Shown: piece by piece, positions 34,645 through 42,944 of the stretch
Numbering within the stretch: position 1 is the first letter of the stretch
How the letters are laid out: each line of letters begins with the position of its first letter
Origin: Bacilli bacterium
GTDB lineage: Bacteria; Bacillota_I; Bacilli_A; RF39; UBA660
Assembly (NCBI GenBank): GCA_017404385.1
Contig: JAFRCK010000023.1
Location: forward strand, 124,001 to 188,000
Reading direction: 5' to 3'
Length of the DNA stretch: 64,000 nt
Program-made: the position numbers and the translations under genes
The notes under the pieces: model-generated
The model's input: only the letters and a program-made list of their open reading frames with translations
What the model was told of the DNA's origin: nothing
Database searches by the model: none

Positions 34645-34667
34645 TAAAAATCTTTTTCTTTTTTTTT
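34631..34667 (+). terminator. Terminator between the LRR paralogues
   Basis: AAAGAAAGAGAT pairs with ATCTTTTTCTTT (one G-T pair), then T residues; it overlaps the stop codon. Confidence 0.65.
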
Positions 34668-34705
34668 AAATTGTTATATAATATTTGAATTAGTCGGGTG
34701 GTAGT

Positions 34706-36658
34706 ATGTTAAATCAGGATTTAAAAGATATTAAAAAGTATTATGGTGAAAACATGATGCATTTATGTAGAGAGTTATTTCCTAGTTTATTAGAACAAGA
34801 AGGATTACTATTTAGAATAATTTCCGATCATTTTGATTATAGTAAACTTTTATATGATGATATAATTGCTGAAAATATGGAAGAAGAATTTAAGGACTAT
34901 ATATATAGTTTTATTGATGTAGAAAAAGATAGAATAGTAACCAATAAAACTCCTAAAGAACTATTAGATGAAGCTGGCTATGATTTATATGAATGTCATT
35001 CAGAACATGATATACAAAGTTTTAGAAAGTATTATGATGAAGATGAAGTATTATGTACTATAAAATATGGTGGTAGATTAAATAGATGTTTTGTATTCTT
35101 TGCTGTAAAAAAAGATGCTGAAAATATAAAAAGAACTGATTTTAAGAAACCAAAAAGGCAAGATGAATATGGAACATCAGTAATTAGTATTCAATTTAGA
35201 AAAGGTCAAATAAATACTGTTTCCATAAAGAATAGATATAATCATACAGTGAATAATCCAGATGCGACTTTTGGTAATAATTTAGATAGTATTATTTTAG
35301 GATTAACAGATGCTTTTGAAAGAGAATATGGTTTTAATATCAATTCTAGCTATTCTGATTTTGAACTAAATAGTTATTATTTAGGTAGTGATGGTAAATT
35401 TTATAAGATAAATTATGAAGTAGATGATATTTGTTTTGGTTCAAATAATGTTCTTTTAGAAAATGGCAGACCTAATAAACTGGATAAAGCAAGATATGTT
35501 ATAATGGACTATTTTGTTTTAGATAAAGTTGAAAAAACAATTAAGATTTGTAATGAAGATTTAAGGGATACATTCGCCGATACAATTGGACATATAGATA
35601 AAATAGAAGAATTTGTTGATAAAAAGACAAAAGAAAGAACAATTGTTATTAATGATAAAATTAAGATTGTAGTTGATAAAATAGGAGTAATTATCAAGTA
35701 TATAAATGAAGATATTACGGAAATAGATGATAATTTTCTATCTTATAATCCATGTCTTCAAGAAATTGAAATACCTAATGTTACTAAAATAGGAAATAAT
35801 TTTCTAAGAAATAATAGAATAATGTTATCTTTTAAATCTGAAAAATTAACTGAAGTAGGTGAAGATTTTCTATATATGAACACTAAAATGAGTCTTCTAA
35901 AATTACCTAATTTACTACGTGTTAGTGATAATTTTATGTATGAATCACAAATAGATCATATTAGTTTTCCTAAATTAAAGTATATTGGCGATCATTTTAT
36001 GTGTGAAAATCAATTATTATCTAGTATATTATTTTTACCTGAAGTAGAAATTATTGGGAAAGATTTCTTATATAAGAATATCAAAGTTAATCAAGTAATA
36101 ATGCCTTTAGTAGAAAAAGTAGGATTGGATTTTATTTCTTCTAATTCTATTATTGAAAGTGTTTTTATGCCTAAATTAAAAAAAGCAGGTTCCTTTTTCT
36201 TATCTGGAAATAAATGTTTAACATATTTAGAATTAGATTCACTAGAGGAAGCAGGTGATATGTTTTTAAGAGATAATAAATTAATAGATACTATTATTTT
36301 ACCGAAAGTAAAGAAAATTTGTGGTGATTTTTGTTATCGAGCTTTTGGTCCAATTAATATAGAATTACCTGAAGTTGAAGAGATAGGACCTAGCTTTTTA
36401 TCTAACTGTGAAGAAATGGAAAGAATAGAATTACCTAAAGTAAAAACTATAATGAGATGGTTTTTACCTAGATGTAAAGAAATTCATGAAGTTATTTTAC
36501 CAGAAGCAATAGATGTTTGCGGTGAAGGTTTCTTAAGAGATTCTGATAAGAAAAAGATAGAAAGATTTTATGCACCAAAATATTTAGAAAAAATATCAGA
36601 TGAACATAAACCTAAATTTTTAAAAGAATTAAAATTAAAAAACAAACATATTACTTAA
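34706..36658 (+). CDS. Cytoplasmic leucine-rich repeat protein, paralogue 2
   Basis: 650 residues. The N-terminal 330 residues are closely similar to the preceding gene product (KKYYGENMMHLCREL, KDYIYSFIDVEKD, RYNHTVNNPDATFGNNLD). The repeat region has the same roughly 23-residue LRR unit (LPKVKTIMRWFLPRCKEI) but has diverged more, and the C-terminus ends LKLKNKHIT. A tandem duplication with a terminator between copies implies separate expression. RBS gggtggt is modest. Confidence 0.8.
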   Translation: MLNQDLKDIKKYYGENMMHLCRELFPSLLEQEGLLFRIISDHFDYSKLLYDDIIAENMEEEFKDYIYSFIDVEKDRIVTNKTPKELLDEAGYDLYECHSEHDIQSFRKYYDEDEVLCTIKYGGRLNRCFVFFAVKKDAENIKRTDFKKPKRQDEYGTSVISIQFRKGQINTVSIKNRYNHTVNNPDATFGNNLDSIILGLTDAFEREYGFNINSSYSDFELNSYYLGSDGKFYKINYEVDDICFGSNNVLLENGRPNKLDKARYVIMDYFVLDKVEKTIKICNEDLRDTFADTIGHIDKIEEFVDKKTKERTIVINDKIKIVVDKIGVIIKYINEDITEIDDNFLSYNPCLQEIEIPNVTKIGNNFLRNNRIMLSFKSEKLTEVGEDFLYMNTKMSLLKLPNLLRVSDNFMYESQIDHISFPKLKYIGDHFMCENQLLSSILFLPEVEIIGKDFLYKNIKVNQVIMPLVEKVGLDFISSNSIIESVFMPKLKKAGSFFLSGNKCLTYLELDSLEEAGDMFLRDNKLIDTIILPKVKKICGDFCYRAFGPINIELPEVEEIGPSFLSNCEEMERIELPKVKTIMRWFLPRCKEIHEVILPEAIDVCGEGFLRDSDKKKIERFYAPKYLEKISDEHKPKFLKELKLKNKHIT

Positions 36659-36666
36659 AGTAAATC

Positions 36667-36695
36667 TTGAAATTTGTATATTAATTTGATATAAT
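36667..36695 (+). promoter_or_regulatory. Promoter of the cmk-alaS T-box leader
   Basis: TTGAAA (36667-36672), 17-base spacer, TATAAT (36690-36695); start near 36702. Confidence 0.8.
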
Positions 36696-36701
36696 TAAAT
36701 A

Positions 36702-36900
36702 AATTCATTTGATGAACGAGTAATTAATTATTTATTTAAAGAGAATTAGTGGTTGGTGAGAACTAATAATAGATTTTAATGAACGCTATCATCAATAAGA
36801 AGCATGAAAACATGCCGGTTTAAGCCGTTATTTAAATTAAGTTAAATAAAGGATGGTACCGCCCAAAAGGCTCCTTAAAAGGATGTACCATCTTTTTTTT
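36702..36900 (+). promoter_or_regulatory. T-box riboswitch (alanine)
   Basis: Stem I contains gagaattagtggttggtgag (about 36741-36760), and specifier GCT lies at 36785-36787 followed by A. The T-box AAGGATGGTACCGCC starts at 36849. The terminator combines TCCTT/AAGGA with GATGGTAC (36852-36859) pairing GTACCATC (36885-36892), then eight T. The terminator therefore masks the tRNA-binding TGGT directly. It controls cmk and alaS. Confidence 0.92.
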
Positions 36901-36910
36901 GGGAGGATTT

Positions 36911-37558
36911 ATGAAAATAATTGCAATTGATGGACCAAGTGGTTCAGGGAAAGGAACTATAGCTAAAGAAGTAGCTAAAAGATTAAATTATACTTATATA
37001 GATACAGGTGCAATGTATAGATGTGTATCACTTATGAGCTTAAGAGAAAACCTAAAAGAAACTGATGAAAAAGAAATCGTTGATTTACTTAAAAAAGCAG
37101 ATATTAGATTAACTAATGAAGGTAAAGTATTTCTTAATAGTGAAGATGTTTCTGATAAAATAAGAACTATGGAAGTAACTCATAGAGTATCTAAGATTAG
37201 TTCTATAATAGCATTAAGAGAAGTAATGAGAGAAAAACAAAGAGAATTCGCTACTAAAAATAGTATCGTAATGGAAGGAAGAGATATAACAACTGAAGTA
37301 TTTCCTGATGCAGATTATAAATTTTATTTAGATGCTTCTGTAGAAGAAAGAGCAAGAAGAAGACAATTACAAAATGAAGAAAAAGGTATTGAAAGTACAT
37401 ATGAAGAGGTAAAAGCAGCTATTGAAGAAAGAGATTATGATGATATGCATAGACCTGTTGGAGCTTTAACTAGAACTGATGATCAAATATATATTGATTC
37501 AAGCAATATGGAAATTGAAGAAGTAATAAACTTTATATTAGAAAAAGTAGGTGAATAA
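36911..37558 (+). CDS. cmk: Cytidylate kinase
   Basis: Phosphorylates CMP/dCMP. 215 residues from ATG 36911 (RBS gggagg). P-loop DGPSGSGKGT (residues 6-15), YIDTGAMYRCVSL, EGRDITTEVFPDA and RARRRQLQ are standard. It lies between the Ala T-box and alaS, with alaS starting one base after its stop, so Cmk is expected to rise during Ala-tRNA limitation. Confidence 0.96.
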   Translation: MKIIAIDGPSGSGKGTIAKEVAKRLNYTYIDTGAMYRCVSLMSLRENLKETDEKEIVDLLKKADIRLTNEGKVFLNSEDVSDKIRTMEVTHRVSKISSIIALREVMREKQREFATKNSIVMEGRDITTEVFPDADYKFYLDASVEERARRRQLQNEEKGIESTYEEVKAAIEERDYDDMHRPVGALTRTDDQIYIDSSNMEIEEVINFILEKVGE

Positions 37559-37559
37559 T

Positions 37560-39296
37560 ATGAATTTAAAAGATAAATATATAGAATTTTTTGTTAGTAA
37601 AGGACATAAGCATATACCAAGTGCTCCAGTAGTACCAGAAAATGATCCGTCTGTTTTATTTAATACAGCTGGTATGCAACCACTTATTCCTTATTTAATG
37701 GGTGAGCCTCATCCATATGGAACAAGATTAGTAGATTACCAAAAATGTATTAGAACAAATGATTTAGATGAAATAGGTGATAAAACTCATCATACATTTT
37801 TTGAAATGCTTGGTAATTGGTCTTTAGGAGATTATTTTAAAAAAGAAAGTATTACATGGAGTTTTGAATTCTTAACAGATGTATTAAAAATACCAGTAGA
37901 AAGACTTGCAGTAACTGTATATGCAGGAGATGATAAAGTACCATATGATAAAGAAGCGCATGATTTATGGCTTAATTTAGGTATAAGTGAAGAACATATT
38001 GCTTCAACTAAAGAAGATAATTTCTGGGCTGCAGGAGAAACTGGTCCATGTGGTACGGATACAGAAATATTCTATTTTAGAAGTGAAGATGATATACCAA
38101 AAGTTTTTGATCCAGAAGATGATAGATGGGTTGAAATTTGGAATAATGTGTTCATGGAATTTAATAGAACTAAAGATGGCAAAATAGAAAATCTTGCTAA
38201 AAAGAATATAGATACTGGTATGGGATATGAAAGAGTAGTAGCGGTTTTAGAAGGTAAAACTGATAACTATACATCATCACTTTGGGAAGATGTTATTAAG
38301 TTAATAGAAGATATATCTGGTAAATCTTATACTGGTAATGAAGAAAGCATGAGAATAATTGCAGATCATATGAGAACAGCAGTCTTTATAGCAGCTGATG
38401 ATGCAGGTATTAAACCATCTAATAAAGATCAAGGATATATTTTAAGAAGATTAATAAGAAGAGCTATTAGACACGCTAAAAAACTAGAAATAGACGTAAA
38501 TAGTGATTGGGAAGAAAGAATAGTTAATTTACTTATAGAAAAATATAAAAAATATTATGAAGAAATAGATAGAAATAAAGATGCAGTAATTGAGGCATTA
38601 AAAACTGAAACAGTTAAATTTAATAAAACTATTGAAAAAGGTTTAAAAGAATTTGAAAAGAAATCAGATAAAGATATAGATGCTGAAACTGCATTTCATT
38701 TATATGATACATTTGGTTTTCCAATAGAATTAACTATTGAATTAGCTAATGAAAAAGGTTTAAAAGTAGATATTGCTGGTTTTAATAAAAGATTTAAAGA
38801 ACATCAAGAATTATCTAGAACTGCATCAGCAGGTAAGTTTAAAGGCGGTTTAGCAGGAGATTCAGAAATAGAAACTAAATATCATACTGCAACTCATTTA
38901 TTAAATGCTGCTCTTAAAATAACAGTAAATAAAGATTGTCACCAAATGGGTTCTAATATAAATACAGAAAGAATGAGATTTGATTTTAACTGTGATCACA
39001 AATTAACAGATGAAGAAATTAAGAATACAGAGGATTTAGTTAATAAATGGATAAGTGAGTCTCTTCCAGTTCATAAAGAAGAGATGACTAAAGATGAAGC
39101 ATTAAAATCAGGTGCTGAATGTAGATTTATTGAAAAATATCCTGATATTGTTACTGTATACTTTATTGGAAATGTTTCAAAAGAATTGTGTGGTGGTCCT
39201 CATGTTTCAAATACTAATGAAATAGGTCATTTTAAAATAACTAAAGAAGAAGCTTGTTCTGCAGGAGTAAGAAGAATTAAAGCTATAATTGAATAA
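37560..39296 (+). CDS. alaS: Alanyl-tRNA synthetase lacking the C-terminal domain
   Basis: Charges tRNA-Ala. 578 residues against about 875 in most bacteria. The catalytic core is intact (HTFFEMLGNWSLGDYFK, FWAAGETGPCGTDTEIF, DTGMGYERV). The editing site is intact (HTATH at about 447 and CGGPH at about 558). The protein ends at IKAIIE right after the editing domain, so the oligomerisation and C-Ala (DHHA1) region is missing. No remnant of it follows: the next 80 bases are noncoding and then mltG starts. ATG 37560 preferred over GTG 37551. Confidence 0.95.
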   Translation: MNLKDKYIEFFVSKGHKHIPSAPVVPENDPSVLFNTAGMQPLIPYLMGEPHPYGTRLVDYQKCIRTNDLDEIGDKTHHTFFEMLGNWSLGDYFKKESITWSFEFLTDVLKIPVERLAVTVYAGDDKVPYDKEAHDLWLNLGISEEHIASTKEDNFWAAGETGPCGTDTEIFYFRSEDDIPKVFDPEDDRWVEIWNNVFMEFNRTKDGKIENLAKKNIDTGMGYERVVAVLEGKTDNYTSSLWEDVIKLIEDISGKSYTGNEESMRIIADHMRTAVFIAADDAGIKPSNKDQGYILRRLIRRAIRHAKKLEIDVNSDWEERIVNLLIEKYKKYYEEIDRNKDAVIEALKTETVKFNKTIEKGLKEFEKKSDKDIDAETAFHLYDTFGFPIELTIELANEKGLKVDIAGFNKRFKEHQELSRTASAGKFKGGLAGDSEIETKYHTATHLLNAALKITVNKDCHQMGSNINTERMRFDFNCDHKLTDEEIKNTEDLVNKWISESLPVHKEEMTKDEALKSGAECRFIEKYPDIVTVYFIGNVSKELCGGPHVSNTNEIGHFKITKEEACSAGVRRIKAIIE

Positions 39297-39374
39297 AACT
39301 TTACATATTTTAAAAAAAACAGGTGTTTATTTTTACAAATTAATGTTATTATTAAAATATGCGTAGGAGGTTTT

Positions 39375-40451
39375 ATGAAAGTTATAATTAAAAGATTATT
39401 ATTTATTATACCTGTAATATTTGTAGTGATTTTTATAGGTATACTTATTTTATATAAAAATTCAATTAAATCGGTATCTAGTGATGATATACCAGTTGAA
39501 TTTATTGTTGAAAAAGGTACTACTCCAAATGAAGTGATTCCTAAATTAAAAGAAGCAGACTTAATTAAAAGTGAGTTTTATACTAAAGTTTATGTGAAGT
39601 TAAATAATATTCATGCGATTCATGCAGGAAAATATATATTAAATAAAAATATGGATGTAAAAAAAATATTTGATACTATTGCTGATACAAAAAATCAAAT
39701 AGCAAGTATAGTTAAAATTACTTTCCCTGAAGGTAAGAATATGAGAGATTATGCAAAAATAATTTCAAATAATACTAAAATTACTGAAGAACAAATATAT
39801 AGTACACTTTCTGATAAGGAATATATAAGATCTCTTGTAAATACATATTGGTTTTTACCGGAAGAAGTGCTAGACGATAGAATTTATTATCCGCTTGAAG
39901 GTTATTTAGCTCCTAATACATATGAATTTGATGAAGATGTAACTATTAAAGATATATTTAAGGTTCTATTAGATCAACAAGATAAAGTATTAAGTAAATA
40001 TAAAGACAAAATTAATAATAGTAATTTTAATTTACATCAAATACTTACTTTAGCATCTATTGCTGAATTAGAAGGTAATAATTTAGAAGACAGAAAGAAT
40101 ATAGTTGGTGTATTTATTAATAGAATGAACAATAATATACCTTTAGGTAGTGATGTTACAACTTATTATGCAGCTAAAATAAATATGGGAGAAAGAGATT
40201 TGACTCAAGAAGAAATAATAGCTGAAAATCCATATAATACAAGACCATATTCATCAGCAGGTAGTTTACCAATAGGTCCTATATGTAATATAACTGATGA
40301 AACAATTGAAGCAGTTGTAGATTATATACCAAACGAATATTTCTATTTTGTAGCGGATAAAAATGGTAAACTATATTTTAGTAAAACAGAGGATGAACAT
40401 ACAGATATTATTGATGATTTAAAAGAAAAAGGATTATGGTTTGAATATTAA
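39375..40451 (+). CDS. mltG: Endolytic murein transglycosylase MltG
   Basis: Membrane-anchored lytic transglycosylase that cuts nascent glycan strands and sets their length. 358 residues. N-terminal TM (about 9-28), a LysM-like domain (VEFIVEKGTTPNEVIPKLKEADLI), then the YceG core with ILTLASIAELEGNN (catalytic Glu about residue 233), PLGSDVTTYYA and NTRPYSSAGSLPIGPI. Strong RBS aggagg. Confidence 0.95.
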   Translation: MKVIIKRLLFIIPVIFVVIFIGILILYKNSIKSVSSDDIPVEFIVEKGTTPNEVIPKLKEADLIKSEFYTKVYVKLNNIHAIHAGKYILNKNMDVKKIFDTIADTKNQIASIVKITFPEGKNMRDYAKIISNNTKITEEQIYSTLSDKEYIRSLVNTYWFLPEEVLDDRIYYPLEGYLAPNTYEFDEDVTIKDIFKVLLDQQDKVLSKYKDKINNSNFNLHQILTLASIAELEGNNLEDRKNIVGVFINRMNNNIPLGSDVTTYYAAKINMGERDLTQEEIIAENPYNTRPYSSAGSLPIGPICNITDETIEAVVDYIPNEYFYFVADKNGKLYFSKTEDEHTDIIDDLKEKGLWFEY

Positions 40452-40476
40452 GAATAGTTTTAACTATTCTTTTTTT
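40449..40476 (+). terminator. Terminator after mltG
   Basis: AGAATAGTT pairs with AACTATTCT, then T residues; it overlaps the stop codon. Confidence 0.85.
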
Positions 40477-40514
40477 GTTATTTATGATATAATTTAATCG
40501 TTAGAGGTGATTTT

Positions 40515-40766
40515 ATGGATAATGGCAAGACAAACGTATTTGATATTAAAAATATCAATGATATAGTTGTTAAACAGACTATTTATGAAGCAGTTGAAGC
40601 TCTTGAAGAAAGGGGATATAATCCTATTAATCAAATAGTTGGTTATATAATTAGTGGTGACCCAGGGTATATATCTAATTATAAAGAGACTAGACAAAAA
40701 CTATCTAAGATTGATAGAACTGACATTGTAGAAGTATTACTTCGTGATTATTTAAAAACTGAATGA
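40515..40766 (+). CDS. ireB: IreB-family (UPF0297) regulatory phosphoprotein
   Basis: 83 residues. IreB is a small dimeric substrate of the Ser/Thr kinase IreK in Enterococcus that affects cephalosporin resistance. Family features AVEALEERGYNPINQIVGYIISGDPGYIS and the N-terminal Thr-containing tail are present. It overlaps ruvX by 4 bases, the conserved Firmicutes order (ireB-ruvX-DUF1292). Confidence 0.93.
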   Translation: MDNGKTNVFDIKNINDIVVKQTIYEAVEALEERGYNPINQIVGYIISGDPGYISNYKETRQKLSKIDRTDIVEVLLRDYLKTE

Positions 40767-41179
40767 GATATATTGGATTAGATTTAGGTACAAAAACACT
40801 AGGTGTTTCTATTAGTGATAAACTAGGAATACTTGCATCTTCATATAAGACTATTAAATTTGAAAATGAAGATTATAGAAGTTTAATTCCAGAATTAAAA
40901 AGCATAGTAGAAGAATATAAGATTACTACTGCTATTTTAGGTTTGCCAAAAAACATGAATAATTCTCTTGGTTTTGCATCAGAGAGAAGTATAAATTTTA
41001 AAAAAATAATTGAAGAAAATATAGATATTGAAGTAATTTTTGAAGATGAAAGATTATCTTCTGTTGAAGCAAATAATGTTATGATAAATGCTGATTTATC
41101 TAGAAAAAAAAGAAAAGAAAAAGTAGATGCTCTTGCGGCTACTATTATTTTACAAAGATATTTGGATAGGAGAAAGTAA
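40763..41179 (+). CDS. ruvX: Holliday-junction resolvase-like RuvX/YqgF
   Basis: RNase H-fold nuclease linked to pre-16S rRNA processing and Holliday junctions. 138 residues. YIGLDLGTKTLGVS at the N-terminus, LGLPKNMN, FEDERLSSVEA and VDALAATIILQRYL carry the four acidic or otherwise conserved positions. Coupled to ireB. Confidence 0.95.
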   Translation: MRYIGLDLGTKTLGVSISDKLGILASSYKTIKFENEDYRSLIPELKSIVEEYKITTAILGLPKNMNNSLGFASERSINFKKIIEENIDIEVIFEDERLSSVEANNVMINADLSRKKRKEKVDALAATIILQRYLDRRK

Positions 41180-41181
41180 CA

Positions 41182-41457
41182 ATGCCAAAGAATGATAGAA
41201 AAAATTATTTTACTTATATAGATAACGAAGGTAATAAAAAGGAATGTAAAATATTATATACTTTTGATTTAGCTAAAACTGGTAAAAATTATATTGTATA
41301 TACCGACGAAACAAAAGATGATAATGGAAATTTTAGAACATATGCTGCAACTTTTGATCCCACAAAAGATTTATGCGATTTAGGACCAATTGAGACAGAA
41401 GAAGAATGGAAGCTAATAGAAGGTATTTTGGCTAATCTTACTAAAGAAGAAAGATAA
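41182..41457 (+). CDS. DUF1292 protein (YrzB-like)
   Basis: 91 residues, acidic. The pattern FTYIDNEGNKKECKILYTFDLAKTGKNYIVYTD and a C-terminal EEWKLIEGIL match DUF1292 proteins, which follow ruvX in most Firmicutes. No biochemical function is established. Confidence 0.88.
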   Translation: MPKNDRKNYFTYIDNEGNKKECKILYTFDLAKTGKNYIVYTDETKDDNGNFRTYAATFDPTKDLCDLGPIETEEEWKLIEGILANLTKEER

Positions 41458-41458
41458 T

Positions 41459-42043
41459 ATGAATGAATTAATAAAAAATATGGAAGATTATGCCATAAAA
41501 AATGATATTCCAATTATGCAAAAAGATGGAATAGATTTTTTATGTGATTATATAAAACAAAATAATGTGAAAACAATTCTTGAAATAGGAACTGCAATAG
41601 GTTATTCATCAATTAGAATGGCTTTAGTAAATGAAGATATTAATGTTATTACTATTGAAAGAGATGAAAAAAGATATAATGAAGCATTAAAAAACATAAA
41701 AAAAGCAAATCTAGAAGACAGAATAAAAGTATATTTAGAAGATGCACTTTATTTTGAAACAAATGATATGTTTGATTTAATTTTTATTGATGCTGCAAAA
41801 GCTCAATATATTAAATTCTTTAATAAATATAGTTCTAATTTAAATAAAAAAGGAACAATTATAAGCGATAATTTGTTATTTCATGGATTTGTTGAAGATA
41901 TAGAAAAGGTAAAAAGTAAAAATCTTAGACAATTAGTTAAAAAGATTATTAAATATAGAAAATTTTTAGAAGAAAATACTGAATTTAAAACAATTTTTTA
42001 TAATATCGGCGATGGAGTAGCAGTAACTAGAAGGGAGGAATAA
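41459..42043 (+). CDS. trmR: tRNA 5-hydroxyuridine O-methyltransferase TrmR (YrrM)
   Basis: SAM-dependent O-methyltransferase, 194 residues. ILEIGTAIGYSSIRMA (about residue 40), DLIFIDAAKAQYIKFF and ISDNLLFHG are diagnostic. In Bacillus YrrM/TrmR makes mo5U34 from ho5U34 in tRNA and sits with yrrN and yrrO. Here the next two genes are those partners, giving a compact wobble-modification cluster. Confidence 0.88.
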   Translation: MNELIKNMEDYAIKNDIPIMQKDGIDFLCDYIKQNNVKTILEIGTAIGYSSIRMALVNEDINVITIERDEKRYNEALKNIKKANLEDRIKVYLEDALYFETNDMFDLIFIDAAKAQYIKFFNKYSSNLNKKGTIISDNLLFHGFVEDIEKVKSKNLRQLVKKIIKYRKFLEENTEFKTIFYNIGDGVAVTRREE

Positions 42044-42044
42044 T

Positions 42045-42944
42045 ATGACAGAAATATATATACCTCTACCATCAAAAGAAAATTTTGAACTATATTCACA
42101 TCAATGTTTTGATGGTTTTTTTATAGGTATAAAAGGTTTAAGTAGTAATTTTAATAGCTATATAGATGAAAAAGAATTAAAGAGTGTAATCGATGTTTTA
42201 AATAAATCAAAGAAAAAAATATTTATATGCTTAAATAGACTTTATTATAATAGTGAAATTGATAAAGTAAAAGATTTCATTATAAAGATTTCTAAATTTG
42301 ATATTACAGGTATTTGTTATACTGATTTAGGTGTTTTAAACATATTAAATGAAATTAGATATGATAAAGATATTTTTTGGATTTCTAATCATTTAGGAAC
42401 TAATTCTAAGACTGTTAACTTTTTAGAAAAAAGAAATGTAAGTTATGCCTTATTATCAACTGAAATTACTTTAGATGAAGTTATAAGTATTAAAAAGAAT
42501 ACTAATATCAACATTGGTATAAAACTTTATGGTTTCTTAAATATGGCTACATCTTCAAGAAAACTATTATCTAATTATTTTGATTATATTAAAGAAAATA
42601 ACGAAAAGAATAATTATATTATTGAAGATAAAGTAAAAAAAGAAAAATATAAAGTAGTTGAGGATAGAGATACTAATTTCTTTACAGGCAAAGTTTTAAA
42701 TGGTATTAAGTATTTGCCGAAGTTAATTGATAATGGTTTAGATTTTATTATTTTGGATGATTATATGTTAAGTACTAATGATTTTTATAATATAATTGAG
42801 GCATTTTCTTCACTTAGAAATGCTAAAGATGATAAAGATTTTGTTAATAATATAATAGATGTAGTTAATTGTAATACATATTATGATATTTTTGATGGTT
42901 TTTTAAATAAGAAAACAGTATATAAGGTGGAAGATTATGAGTAA
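42045..42944 (+). CDS. trhP1: U32-family protein TrhP1 (YrrN)-like
   Basis: 299 residues resembling the degenerate first U32 protein of the yrrN-yrrO pair, which with its partner makes ho5U34 in tRNA. Visible family features are KKIFICLNRLYYN, DITGICYTDLGVL and NHLGTNSKTVNFLEKRNVSYALLSTEI. It lacks the Cys motifs of the second protein. It overlaps that gene by 8 bases, supporting joint function. Confidence 0.8.
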   Translation: MTEIYIPLPSKENFELYSHQCFDGFFIGIKGLSSNFNSYIDEKELKSVIDVLNKSKKKIFICLNRLYYNSEIDKVKDFIIKISKFDITGICYTDLGVLNILNEIRYDKDIFWISNHLGTNSKTVNFLEKRNVSYALLSTEITLDEVISIKKNTNINIGIKLYGFLNMATSSRKLLSNYFDYIKENNEKNNYIIEDKVKKEKYKVVEDRDTNFFTGKVLNGIKYLPKLIDNGLDFIILDDYMLSTNDFYNIIEAFSSLRNAKDDKDFVNNIIDVVNCNTYYDIFDGFLNKKTVYKVEDYE

